This document shows positions 36,220-47,580 of a stretch of DNA of 64,000 bases, piece by piece. The first letter of the stretch is position 1. The number at the start of each line of letters is the position of its first letter. The stretch comes from Blasia pusilla (taxonomy: Eukaryota; Marchantiophyta; Marchantiopsida; Blasiales): the NCBI GenBank assembly GCA_050084515.1, contig CM114271.1, positions 29,822,001 to 29,886,000 on the forward strand. The letters are read 5' to 3'. The position numbers and the translations under genes were made by a program. Below the pieces are notes generated by a model. It was given only the letters and a program-made list of their open reading frames with translations, was not told where the DNA came from and made no database searches.

Positions 36220-38136
36220 TAAATGAGACATGGGAAATATAAAAGTAAAGTAGTGGATTGGTATATTAATTAAAATAAGCTAAAATAGAGTTGGTTGGTT
36301 GCTAGGGTAGTTCGGATAGTTTGGAGGATAGTAAGTGGATTTAGGGGGATATTTTAGGAGGAGATAGCGTGTAATCTAATTCTCTCAAAATAGGATGGGC
36401 CAAACCTTCAAAGGAAGCTATATGGCATAAGATAAGATTAGTCGTATCAAGTAAAGATTCTCTTCGTAGATAGGCACTGGTTTACTCGTTATCTAGTCTA
36501 TCACTTTGGAGAGGCATTCATGAACCAGGTCGTGCAATCACCAATCCCAGTCATAGTTCCTATTATCACGTATGGAAAGACTTGGGATTGTACTTTATAT
36601 GTCCTTATTTAGCGATCTCCAGACGTAAATAGGTCTGCTTGAATAGGGTTCAATACTAGTTGTGCTATTTTTCTTACGTACAAACATAAAGTAGTTTATA
36701 GAGACTTCATAGTTGGATATTTTGGGGTTAGATGTTACAATGAAGTGATTGCCTTCATACTACCGTTCGTGATTCTTGTTGTGAGAGAATGGAGAGTGTG
36801 TGTAGTGATTCTATACTATAAAACTTATTATAGAATTCAATCTTGCATCAACGACTACGTAGCTAGAAGGTCTGTCTTTACTCAAAGAAAACTCTTGATA
36901 GGACAAATGGTGCTTCCACTAAGAGATCTTTGAGATGGTCGATTGTGTTTTGCAAATTTTGGTTTTATCAAGATTACTTCTTTAGGTTGTGCTTTATCAA
37001 TGGAAACTGAGGAAGTTGAGGATCTTCTCCAAACTTTGACAACATTATTGAGTCAACAAAGCGGAGTTCACATGGGAGAGCAAAGATAAAAAAAAGGGCT
37101 CTTCCCAGGGTTTGATGGGAGAAATATCACCAAATATGTTCGAGAGTAAGTATGTGAGATGGTAGAACATCGTGTTCTCAAAAGTGAAATGATGTTAAGT
37201 TTTAAATTAGCTGTAATACCAAAGATTCATAATGAGGTGAAGAAATTGGGAGCTCAAAATCCAACCTCATAGGAGGAGTTTGAGCAATTATTGAAAGGAG
37301 AATTCTTTGATGACGATGTGGATCGAGTAACCAAGAGGACTTTCTTAGAATGGATAGAGCAACGTCTAAGAAAGGGAATGACTCCTCACGAATTATTGCG
37401 TAAGTTTAAGAAGCGATTTTTCCAATTATCTTCTTCTATAAGGGAAATTCTTGAATCTTGATTTGAGGAAAACCGAGCTATTTTTTGAGGCAACTATTGA
37501 TAATTTGAAGGAAAAGCTTTTCCTAATGCCAGTTGATGAGACCGAAGAAGCAGGTATAAGTACGGATGGGAAGAAAGTAGAAGAAGTTGTTTCCATCATC
37601 ACGAAGCAGAGCCGTGGTAGAGATAGAGCTGCAATGTTCAAGTTAGAGGTATCAATTTTGACTTCCTTGAATTGCAGAACCCCGTAGTAACAAAGCTCAA
37701 AGATTCTGCCATTGATAAGTTGGTGAAAGGTTTGACAGAGTTGAGAGTAGAGATGGCCGAGCTTAAGCATGATAGGAATCCTAGTGTTTATGCTCTTTTG
37801 ACAAGTAACAACTTTGTGAGGAGATGCATATGATGTGATAGTATTGAGTATTAAGAATGTGGGGAGTTCTCGGAAGCTCTCAGGAATAGAGTTGTAAATT
37901 TCAGAGATGGAAAGATTCATTCAATACATATTAATATGCCGTTGAATACCAATTTTGGTAAAGGAGGAATGAAGAGCTTATTGAGAGGTCAAGTGAGAAT
38001 GGCCACTATGATATTAGATTCTAAGATCTTTGCAGTGAAGATAGAAGCACCTATTATATCTATAGCTAAGATTGAATAATTAAAATTTCCTATAGAAATG
38101 ATGCTACGAGGGATAGAGACTATCCGTCATCTGACT
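36220..38136 (+). pseudogene. old retroelement: leader/LTR and gag, first half
   Basis: A + strand element. 36220-36999 is a probable LTR and leader (TATA-like 'ctatactataaaac' near 36815). From ATG at 37000 a gag-like protein can be followed through frameshifts: METEEVEDLLQTLTTLL, LFPGFDGRNITKYV, KLAVIPKIHNEVKKLG, FLEWIEQRLRKGMTPHELL, SIREIL. A damaged zinc knuckle (CDS-EY-ECGEF) and basic tail follow. The reading is cut at 38136 by the gypsy element and seems to resume at 46756. The family (gypsy or copia) is not certain. Confidence 0.6.
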
Positions 38137-38264
38137 TGTCGTGCGCATACATATCGCTACACAACATACATCATTGTCACCGAACATACACACAAACACA
38201 TACGATCCCATGCTAACTTATGGCATCCAAACAACAAGACAAGAAGTACCAAAATATATCCAAT
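38137..38264 (-). mobile_element. truncated 3' LTR of the gypsy element
   Basis: Matches the terminal part of the LTRs at 17373 and 18728 (sense end GCGCACGACA at 38137). The rest of the 3' LTR is missing; internal sequence begins right after 'ccaatag' with a pyrimidine run that, in sense, is a purine tract (AGGGGGGCT). Confidence 0.65.
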
Positions 38265-38449
38265 AGCCCCCCTAGCACGTGGTTAGGTTCCTCTAACTCC
38301 AGATAGTCATCTATCCTACCTACCATGACATACATCTCTCCGACGCTAAGAGCAAGAAGATCGGGTGCTCATGTGGCCCCATCATTAGTCGCCTTATTGT
38401 CATCCATGTCACAGACACAAGTTGGAATGTAGAACTACCTAATCTATGT

Positions 38450-38584
38450 ACATCTGGGACACATCCATTGTCCCTGAGGAACCCTAGTGAGAGGTGGCGT
38501 CAAACATGCCATATGCTATCCTTTCAAACATCCATCACAGACTAGCATAATAGCTGCACCGCGCGCAGAACCACACAACATACA
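38450..38584 (-). pseudogene. PHD finger at the pol C-terminus
   Basis: In sense frame the eight zinc ligands stand in PHD order (C4HC3): CMLC, 11 residues, CDGC, 4 positions, HMAC, then LTPPLTRVPQGQWM and CPRC. The aromatic position before the His (normally Trp in PHD fingers) is a TAG stop at 38516-38518. PHD fingers read histone H3 tails, so in a living copy this would probably take the place of the integrase chromodomain of chromoviruses in choosing target chromatin (inference). It follows an integrase tail that includes GRDGM-like and VRNCAPCHL segments. Confidence 0.8.
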
Positions 38585-38785
38585 TCGCAAGTCTGCAAGA
38601 ACTACTACTAAGCTCGGATCAACTATACCGTCAATGTTCGAAAGGTGACACGGTGCACAATTACGCACATGGTCCTTCCAAACCATACCATTGCGTCCCT
38701 CCAATAAGAGAACACCTAATGGCAAAACCTCATGCACTCTCAAGATGGTGCGCCCTGCAGTCACATCCAACGTTGTAGGTGCCGT

Positions 38786-39960
38786 CTATTGCAAGTAGAC
38801 ATAGTCTCCTTGATTAAACCTCTGGATAGTAGGTTGATAACCACCTCCCCATATAGTCGCATACCTCAATGTATCCCGATGTTGCGCAATCGCTAAGTTG
38901 TCAAACGACATGGGCATCACTCTCCGAAATAATTTAGCCCTCTGAGAACATGCTCGCATCCATACATCACGGTCATCAAGGTTCAACACCGCACCAACAT
39001 CTCGACGAATGGCCGTAGGTAAATCTGGGTCACGGCCATAAAGCACCAAGTACGGTGAGAAAGACGCTAAGGATGCCTGGCTGCTGAATCTGTATCCCAT
39101 CGCCAACCATGGCAACTAAAGGTCTCAATCTCCTAGGTAACCTCTCTGCAAGCCATACTTACGTAATCCTCTCTTCACCATCTGCACAACCCTCTCTACT
39201 AGTCCATCCACCTTAGGATGATCTCGTGAAGTGGTGCAATGGTCAATTAGTGCCTAATCACACAAGGCTTGAAACTCCCCGCGAAACTATGTTCCTCGTC
39301 TGTCAACACCTCAGCTGGTGCGCCGTAATGACTCAACACTCGATCTAGGAAGGCATACGCTACTCCCTCATTCGCTTTGTCAAGCAATGCAACCAATTCT
39401 ATCCACTTCGAGAAGTGCTCGATCATCACCAACACATAACGACTATAGCGCTCTATCAAAGGCAAAGGTCCTGCAAAATCCAAACTCTATCTATAACCTA
39501 AACCCATGATCAAAAGTTGATGCAACTATGGAGTCAAAGCATTCAATGATGCTCGGACTTGATCACACACCATGCATCTAGCAACAAACTGTTGAACGTC
39601 AGTCTGCATGCCTCGCCACCAATACTGAATCTAGAGCAAGTTGTACGTCCGCTTCATTCCAAAATGACCCAACTCCTCATGGGCATGACGCACCAAACGT
39701 GCTCTCTACGAAGGATGAGGCACTACACGCACTCTACCATCCTCCCACACTCGCAACACATATGTCCCCTCCCACCGAAACCGTGTGGCTCATTGTAGGA
39801 TCCGATCCCGCTCTCTAGCACCCACTGTGCTCGCGACGCTGCCAATATGCAGATACTCCAAGACCACTCCATCGTCGCAAATATCTCGGCCACTTGTTGT
39901 CTAGTCATCAGCCTCTGGATCTAAGGACTTTCCATCAAACCTCACCATCGAAGTCTCAAC
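38786..39960 (-). pseudogene. integrase of the gypsy element
   Basis: Zinc-binding H2C2 part at about 39.55-39.70 kb (HAHEELGHFGMKRTYNLL, then CMVCDQ). The catalytic core is at 39247-39483 (MDFAGPLPLIERYS with the first Asp, then EVLTDE with the second). The C-terminal part at 38786-39115 gives YLVLYGRDPDLPTAIRRD and FNQGDYVYLQ. Several stops and at least one frameshift separate the parts; the catalytic Glu region is not readable. Confidence 0.8.
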
Positions 39961-40800
39961 AGTCTCCATAGCCAACAAGCCCAAATAGGCTGACACATGC
40001 CATCCTGGCACCAACTCCTCATCACTCTCACCATGCAAACGACCTCCACTCGCATCTCGCTGACTCGGGCATGGGTTACGGCTCAAACCATCTGTATCTT
40101 AGTTGAGCGTCTCAGGTCTATGCACCACCTAGAAGTCATACTCCTGCAACAAAAGACCTCACCACGCAAGCTTCCTTGTAAGCTTGTCGGACTCCATCAA
40201 CCACTTAAGTGGATGATGATTAGTAATGATGGTAAACGGATTGCCAAATAGATAACATGTGAAGTGAACGACAGTCCACACTACAGCCAAGCACTCACCA
40301 TCATACGAGCTTTACTTTGCCTTTGCAGCGTTGTGCGAGCGACTAGCGTAAGCCACCATGAACTCTCTACCATCATCATCATGTTGGGTGGGCACGGCTC
40401 CAAGCCCCAACATGCTCCAATCGGTATGCAAACGGAAAGGATGCCCCTTGATTGGTCTCTTCAATATGGGCGCGGACATCAATCTGTCCTTCAACATTTG
40501 AAATGCTCTCCTCTTCTCATCCCCGTAGTGCAACTCCTGATCCATCTTGGTCAGAATGGTCAGCGACTTTGCAATCGAGCTGAAACCCTCGACGTACCAT
40601 CGATAGAAGTTTGCCAATCCCATAAATGCACCAACTCGACTCACATCTATAGAGCATGGAATGCCTGAAATAGCCTCTACCTTCCTCTGCTGCACACCAA
40701 GGTCCCCTGGGTATATCATATGACCCAAGTACTCAATCTGGTCGTAGAAGAACTTGCACTTGCCTGGATGTAGCTTCAGCCCATATAATTGCAATCTTCA
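39960..40800 (-). pseudogene. RNase H and connection domain of the gypsy element
   Basis: 40794-40312 is open: LKLHPGKCKFFYDQIEYLGH, GAFMGLANFYRWYVEGFS, PFRLHTDWSMLGLGAV, MVAYASRSHN. This is the usual gypsy connection/RNase H succession. The catalytic DAS motif reads DWS. Continuing toward 40.0 kb are fragments matching the family (TNHHPLKWLMES, LSRNPCPSQRD). Confidence 0.82.
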
Positions 40801-41375
40801 AAACACCTCCTCTAGATGTCGCTCATGCTCCTCAACCGTGGCGCTAAAGACTACAATGTCATAATAAAACATCTAGCAAAATCCAGACCTGCCAAGATCC
40901 TATCCATGACCCTATGAAACTTAGCTAAGGCGTTCTTTAACCAAAATGGTAAGAACCGCCACTGGTACAAACAATCCTTCCCGTAAGGATCGATGCCCCA
41001 AAATGTCATCTTGTGCTTGATACGTCTTGTGATCCTCCAATTTGATAGGCAGCTGATGGCATCCGACTCGCAAATCCAATGAACTGAAGACCTTTGCATG
41101 CCCAATCGCATCAAAGATCTCCTCAGGTGTGGGCATGGCATACCTATCGGACTTTGTCTACCGATTGATAGGTCGGTAATCTCCACACATCCGCCTATAC
41201 GTCTAGTTGCCATGCACATCCTTCTTGGCAGGCATGAAAGTGGCAGATGCATACTCCCCATGCGACATCTCCACTAGTCCTGCTCCGACCAAGTGCTGGC
41301 TCTTACTCTGAATCAAAGCCCTCGCCATATCACTATACCTGTAGGGTCGTCGGAAGATCGGCATTTCGCTCGACA
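40800..41375 (-). pseudogene. reverse transcriptase of the gypsy element
   Basis: Readable in pieces: PIFRRPYRYSDMARALI, GDYRPIN, VFSSLDLRVGCHQLPI, WGIDPYGKDCLYQWRFLPF, VMDRILAGLDFARC. The catalytic YIDD box near 40860-40875 is damaged (reads FYYDIVVFS after a frame change), and TAG stops interrupt the frame. Inactive. Confidence 0.83.
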
Positions 41376-42040
41376 ACTCAATGCGAATCCCTCCGCAACA
41401 CCTCGTGTGGTACCAAGTTGGTCCCCAAAAAATGCAGGGGATGTGCTCGTAAACCCACACTCGCCGCATCCAACAAAACTATCGGGCCGATCCATGCGCG
41501 CACCTGATATGCACTCGTCATCACACAGGACCTCGAATCGCCCAAAAGTGGTACATTCTCTAGAATGTATGCTGGAGGACAAGACTAATGCTCCTACAAG
41601 TGTCACAAGATCCACATCATCTCCCAAAACAACCTGGACCGAGAGTCAACTAATCCGCTACCCCGTCCAGTACTCGACTGGCCCTAACATGGCCAACCAG
41701 CAATAACCAAGTCTATGGTCCCAACCCGCTCCAAGTCCTGTGCCCCCAACAATGAAATATCCCTCGGTAGGGAACTCTGGTAACCCTATATGGCGAACGC
41801 ATACAACAAGTCAAGAAAATGGAGGCGTAACTGCGCCACATGGTGAAGTAAAGCGCGCCTTGTAACATCATCAATCTCCACATACAAGTACTACTGCACG
41901 CGCACTCTAGCATGCAAAACAGCAGCTAACCCAATGTTGATCCCTCCAAAGAGATCAAAAACCCAAATACCCTCCTCTAGGATGCACCACACAATCGGGT
42001 TGGTGTCCAAAGGGGTCATAGCAGCACTCTTGCCTACCTG
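41375..42040 (-). pseudogene. cytosine-C5 DNA methyltransferase domain within gypsy pol
   Basis: Sits between protease and reverse transcriptase. Seen in order: motif I, WVFDLFGGINIGLAAVL (41923-41967), the AdoMet-binding loop; motif II, YLYVEIDD (41867-41890); motif IV, DLVIAGWPC (41687-41713) with the catalytic Cys, followed by a TAG at 41684-41686 where Gln is expected; motif VI, AYILENVPLLGDS (41538-41572) with the ENV triplet; then GPIVLLDAASVGLRAH and TNL, resembling the C-terminal part of DNMT3/DRM-type enzymes. Intact relatives transfer methyl groups to C5 of cytosine in DNA. This copy has at least four in-frame TAG stops and no protein is expected. Confidence 0.82.
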
Positions 42041-42230
42041 GGATTCCTCTAACCTGTCACACTCTGGTGCAAACGTCTCGCTCCACGCGGTTTGCGCATG
42101 CTCAGTGGCTAAGCGTCGAAGCTCCTCAGCCCCAAAGCGGCACCTCTCCTCCACGGAATGATGCGGCTACCATGACACTCCTCTCCATAGAAATATCAGG
42201 AACAGGAGTATCCTCTGTATGGACATGTCC

Positions 42231-42901
42231 CTAAATCAAATCACTAGGCCAAGTGATGGCACTACTAAATGCTGCTAAGATCGCCATCTCTTCTGGCCGT
42301 CGCTCTATCACTGCACCTGTGAATCGAACAAGTAATGAGCTAAGGTGCCCATCACCTGACTCCCATCCTGGTCTATAGGACGTTGACTCCTCCCAATCAT
42401 CCAAGGAAAATCCCATCGGGTATAACATAGCTCCACCAACCAAGACATCGCAAGACTCTGCATCGGTCCCTATCGCCTTGGCTTGCACCACGGACTCATC
42501 TATAGGATGTCCTAGGCGAATTCTCACCACGACCTCCTGTCGGGTGATATATTGTGTGATACTTGCTCCATCCAAGGATGTCTGCATCTAGAATGGACAA
42601 TGCTCCACATCGGCTCTCGTCAAGCCCAATCCTTTGAATGAAACTTTCCCAACATCAGGGGTTGCGCTCCTAAATCCAACAAGACGTGATGCGGACTAAA
42701 AGCTCTACCTCCATGACTCACCAACTGGAAGACCTCTCCCCGGTTATCTAGCAACACAACACTAGGAGAAGCCATAGCACGCTCTATCGCGGGTCTAGCG
42801 AGCATCTCCGCCATCCTAGCATCCACAGCCTGCCATGAATCTGACATGGACGGCCCAAACATCCGCTCCAAGGGCAAGTCCATCACCTCCTCTGTCATCA
42901 T
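42231..42901 (-). pseudogene. aspartic protease of the gypsy element
   Basis: 42901-42620 gives SPSVVLLDNRGEV and VLLDLGAQPLMLGK (42643-42680), where the D-S/T-G triad reads DLG. 42587-42231 continues the domain (VVVRIRLGHPIDESVVQ, DVLVGGAMLYPMGFSLDDW). Lies directly upstream of the methyltransferase. A frame break separates the two halves. Confidence 0.72.
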
Positions 42902-43419
42902 CTCTGAACGTGATGCAGGAACTCCAACTCTGACTCACATAACGTAGCGGCCAGCCGGAACACCTCGGCGGGCACAACTCCCAATGTTATAACATCGGAA
43001 GCAGAAAATAGCGGATCACGGTACACCATCGTGGTCAGCCCCCAACATTGTACTCGACACATGCTCCTCCTAAGCATCAGCAATAGGAGTCGTTGCACTC
43101 GTTTATCCCATTGCCTTCCATGCCTGCACACCAATAATATCACCAACTCTCCGGGAACTCTTATGAGAACCCATCGATAGGGTCCTCATTGCCTCGGACA
43201 ACGTGAAAGATTGAGGAAGCGTGGTCTGTTTCCTGGCTTCCCCTCATTATGGATCCAACTCTGCGGCTGCTCCACGCATCACAACTACGGCGGTCTCTAT
43301 TTGGGCAATCCCGCACATCCAACCAGGATCCTCTATATCTCTGGCTGCTCCATATGATTTCGATGCCATGGATCCGGCATCAGATAACCTCAATGCCATA
43401 GCGGCAATCTGCTCCTCTA

Positions 43420-44709
43420 GTTGCTATATCTGAGCAGCCAACCCAACCTCATGCCCCACATCTCCCTCAACGCGTCCAGGTGTGTGACCATATCTCTCAC
43501 AATAGTCACACAGATAACCTCCCGGTGCAACATTATCTCCTCCTCCATACTGAGGCACATGTCCAAGATACTAACAAGTGCAATCACGTTGATGATGGGC
43601 TCCACCACATGACCAACAAGTAATCGTAGGCGGTTGCTACTAAGCTGCATATGGCACGGCCTCTCGGTATCCTCTCTGAGCTCGTGGTGCCACAGTCGAC
43701 CTATCTCGGAGTCCACATTGCTGCATAGGTGGTGTAGACAATCGTGACTACTCTCGCCCAAAACCCATGGTGGCTACGCTTTGCTCGGCCATGTTGCGCT
43801 TAATGTTCTCGGCGGTCCAAAAAACATCTCTCAACATAGGGGAGGTGTTCATAAGAAGCACCCCTCCCGCACCCGTGTCCACAGGATTCGGTCAATCATC
43901 GCATACCATGACTGGATAGCCTGAGCCTCTATCACCCCTTGAGTGACGTTGATCAACCGACGCAAGTGAGTGCAAGCCTCGCGCAAACTCTCACCCGGGC
44001 GCCTCAAGAAGTCATGGATGCTCCGCAACTTCTCCGTCCGTACCCCTTGGTAGCTCGCCCTCAACTCAACGAAGAACTTAACCACGGGGTTGAACCTGGG
44101 AGGAACCCGACTAGATGGTGCAACTACTCTAGTGCGAGTGACCCCTCCTAAAACATCACTAGTGGAAGAGGAAGTAGCCTCTCCTAACTCCTCCTCCTCA
44201 TCTGGGAATGGCTCCATCCATGACACATAGTGTGGGTTATAGTAGAGTTGCCATGCCTCAATCTCCTAGGCATATCTGTGGGAGAACTCATGGTAATCGT
44301 CCATGGGTGCCCCCTCTAAATTCTCGAACATACCTTTCCATGCTGTGAACGGGTTGAACTCTCTAGAGTTCCTAGCCCGTTGTGAGTCACACCAATCCCT
44401 AAACTCTGCAATGAAGTCGTGTAACTCTATAGTGCCTACAACACCCGAAAACCTACACGGTCCTCTACCCCGGTCGTCCATCTCCTACGCCCAACTGGTA
44501 GGACCACTTAATGTGTATGGTGGATCACTAACACACTCCTTTACACGCTCCCCCTCTTCTGAAGACGACACATAAGGAGATCGAGGTGGTCTCTCACGTG
44601 GAGACCCTCGAAACCCTCCAGAGCTACTCTCAGGTCCACTACCTCGCCTCTCAAAATCCTGAAAGCATGCCGTGATGGCCCTCATGCCCCTTGTGCCCCT
44701 CTCACACAA
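43420..44709 (-). pseudogene. gag of the gypsy element with tandem zinc knuckles
   Basis: 44709-43849 gives an almost continuous frame with two TAG stops (GPTSWA stop EMDD; HRYA stop EIEAW). It contains FTAWKGMFENLEGAPMDDY and FLRRPGESLREACTHLRRL, typical retro-gag core. At about 43.50-43.64 kb are two zinc knuckles: CWSCGGAHHQRDC and CDYCERYGHTWTR, the last Cys replaced by a stop. Gag packages the element RNA; this copy is dead. Confidence 0.8.
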
Positions 44710-45790
44710 TCACTCCTAATCTCACAAGTAATCCCTCAATCACTCAAACTAAACATGCGGCACTCAATCTACACTCTCTCATTGAGACGTGTGATGTACA
44801 GAAAAGTAATTGATCTATCGTCTCATCCACAAACCATCCTCAACTCAGGACATCCCACACAGTTCTATGTCCCCTAAACCCATACATCATCGATGCTCTC
44901 AGCATCAGCACAAAACCCAATATCCCAAATAACTTCCCAATAGCCGAAAATCCCTCACACGTGCAGGGTAGAAGACCAGAATGGGTAACCTCACAATAAT
45001 GTCGATGTCGCTCCTCGGAAATTGCAAATCTCGGCCCCAACTCGGTCATGAAGACAACTCCTCCAATCAGCAAGTCGTACTCCTCTCGTACTGACGCTGC
45101 TCAAACCTCCTCGATATGCAGCACTAACGGCACAGAACGGCTACAAACGGCACGACACTCGGGAATGGGGTGTGGCACTTGGCGGAATACCCTCCTCAAT
45201 CAGAAATTCACACGCTCAGCTCCTCAGTGAAGGAGTGGCTCCGTGATAGAGATGGTGCGGTGCGGCCATGAGCGGCACGGCGCGGCAATCGGCGGCGCGT
45301 TGCGGCTACAGGCGTCACGGCACGGGACTCGATTGTCATCGAGCGGCTACTAATCACAACATAGCAGCATGAAAGGAAAACCCAAACACCATAACCCAAT
45401 GTCATCTACCATCACTAGTTGATAACGATACTGTGATGATGGTGGCGGCCAAAACAAAGTACGTGGTGGCGGCGCAAATCAGAGAATCAACGATCGTCTT
45501 GGAAGACCCTCCACTATGTAATGGCGGCAATGGCAACCAAGGGTTGACAAGGGCCGAACGCAGCTCTGAGCAACGCTAGGCGGTGGCGGCAGCCGACGGT
45601 GGATGGTGGTCCGTTTACGGTCAATGGTGACAGTTGACCGTTGATGATGACTCTGACGGCAATAGCCGCCGCCGGCGCGGGGGCTGGTTTAGGGTTTGAA
45701 AATTTTAACCCTAAAAATCGCATAGAAATGGAAGTTTTGAAAGATTGACCATAACTTTTTGCTTGCAAATCCAAATTGCGTAGTATCTTT
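44710..45790 (-). other. leader of the gypsy element
   Basis: GC-rich, with CGG-type repeats (45230-45680, 'cggcacggcgcggc', 'ggtggcgg'). It lies between the 5' LTR and gag in sense direction. No primer-binding site could be identified with confidence, so part of this may belong to the LTR. Confidence 0.45.
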
Positions 45791-46755
45791 AATACAGCGT
45801 GCACAGCTTTACGATTTACAACAATGTCAAAAAATATTTTGAATCGGACATTCTAGTAAAAATTGATGGGGACTGTTGTACAGCCCAACGTCTCTTTCTC
45901 CTACACAAAATTTGGCAGCGCTTCCGCTCTAATTTCTCCCAACAAAAATGTAAAACCTATGAGAACACAAATCAACAAGCTACATGGTGCTCCCGAGAGC
46001 ACCGGCATGGAGCAATCTGCCCCCATACTCAATTCCTATCAAAAATTGGGCAGCGCTTCCGCATGCCACTCTTCCGTACAAAAAATCAGCAAAGCAAAAC
46101 AACAAATTCGCATGGCTCTTGCTCCGGTGAGCACTCCCATGAGCCATGAAGGGGGGAACATGGTCCCCGAACCTGCACCAAACATCGAGCAACCATAGAG
46201 CTCCCCCATGAAGCTCTCTCACTCAATCATTCTTTCTTTGTAAAATAAGATTCAATCTCTCTCACAATACCATAGTTATCACATGTATGCACTCTCACAT
46301 GTCTCGCTCAATGTCAAACCAAACCCACTCTCCTAATGAGAGGCTTGGATTACATTCATAAGGCAAGGGATCATAGCTCTGCCACCTCGTGCCAAGAAGT
46401 TCAACAAAGAGAGAATGAGCTCTTAAGCTCTCTCTCCCTGAGGTATATCCCTCCTCTCTCCCAAACTCTCTCCTTGGTAACATATGCTCCCAAGTCACCT
46501 CCTTGGCTCTTGACCTGATGTAGGAGGTCAAGGGTCACTTACCAAAAATATATAGTCGACCATATACTCAAAATGGTACTAACCTAAATTAGTAAGTTCT
46601 TCAATATGGCTCCAAATGACCCGAAACGAAGGGGAAACCTGCACTCTCAGATTTCCCGTGGCCTCAACATGTCATTCTCGACCTCTTGAGCCTATCCTCC
46701 ACTACTTGCGAAGGCGCTCTACTAGATCTCACCGATCTATCCTAAAAGATGTGAC
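45790..46755 (-). mobile_element. 5' LTR of the gypsy element
   Basis: Sense start at 46755 (GTCACATCTTTTAGGATAG, first base lost). It matches the LTRs at 17.4, 18.7 and 19.4 kb through 'gatctatcctaaaag', 'ccactctcctaatgagag' and 'gtcaaaccaaa'. The inner part (45.88-46.19 kb) matches only the long LTR at 19361. The inner boundary is approximate. Confidence 0.65.
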
Positions 46756-47580
46756 TTACTAGATGGGATGATTATGTGGAAGTGGGTACGTTAAAGCATA
46801 TTAACATAAGAGAAACATTTCAGTTGGCAAGATGCAAGTGTGGAAGAGAAGAGGCGATGCGATAATAATGGTGGTGATCTTTGAGGAAGCTGCAAGAAGA
46901 GCGAGAATTACAAGAAGGAAAGGTAACTAGAGGTGTAAGCATCAAGAGAAGAAAGGCCTTCTACGTGTGAATCTATGATGGATTCTCACGTTTGAGGAGG
47001 ACTTTGGACAAAATCTCTCCATCAAGGAAGTGTAAGGAACCTTTGATATTGACTACATCTAGTTGGAGGAGTCCAAATCCACATCTTTGGACGTAGGTTC
47101 CATTTCTTTTCAGAGAGATTATCGTGGAATCTTCTCGACCATCAACCTCATATAGTCGAGCAATGGTAACTAGAGAGGCATCCAAAGCAACACTGCTTGC
47201 TCACAATAATAGAGCTCCACCTCCGTGTTGAGGCTCACACTGGTTAGGCTTTGAGACTTCTTGAGAGCTGATAAATGTACTTCTCTTCTCTACTTTGGAG
47301 AAGGGAGAGGCGGAAGTGAATCGAAAGCTCTGTTCTGACAGTGGAGAGAGTGGAAATGCTAGAATCGTAGCACCTACCATCGGAGGAGGGTGTGGTAGCG
47401 GAGCAGGGTGTGGCAAGAAATCTGCAATCGCATGCAATGACCAGAAGGAAAATCTGTGCGAAGGTACTTTCTGTTGGTGAGAGTGAAAAGCTGGTAAGAA
47501 GATGACTCTCTCAAATTTGCCACAGAAGAAGAAATCCTCCATACCCACCAAATGGCCCCTCCGCCATTGCGATGTCAATT
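46756..47580 (+). pseudogene. old + retroelement, second half
   Basis: Continues the + element cut at 38136. After the duplicated TTACT the sequence resumes with broken coding text on + (VKHINIRETFQLARCKCG, then LDKISPSRKCKEP). It shows the gypsy element inserted into an already existing retroelement. No pol motif could be recognised, so its end is not defined. Confidence 0.4.

Larger units (their letters stand above)
38137..46755 (-). mobile_element. Ty3/gypsy element carrying a DNA methyltransferase and a PHD finger
   Basis: An 8.6-kb minus-strand element inserted in the + retroelement; TGACT (38132-38136) and TTACT (46756-46760) look like its target duplication. Order in sense direction: 5' LTR, leader, gag, protease, cytosine-C5 methyltransferase, reverse transcriptase, RNase H, integrase, PHD finger, and a 3' LTR reduced to its last 130 or so bases. 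The position of RNase H before integrase fixes Ty3/gypsy. In-frame stops and frameshifts disable every module. Relatives lie at 57.3-60.5 kb and 28.0-28.7 kb, with LTRs at 17.4-20.5 kb. Confidence 0.85.

Noticed and set aside
41293-41706. Plus-strand open frames across 41.2-42.2 kb and 57.25-57.8 kb
   Set aside because: They are the antisense of the methyltransferase domain, which carries real motifs on the minus strand.
47201-47578. 125-codon minus-strand frame
   Set aside because: No motif, and the other strand reads as broken retroelement sequence continuing from the split + element.
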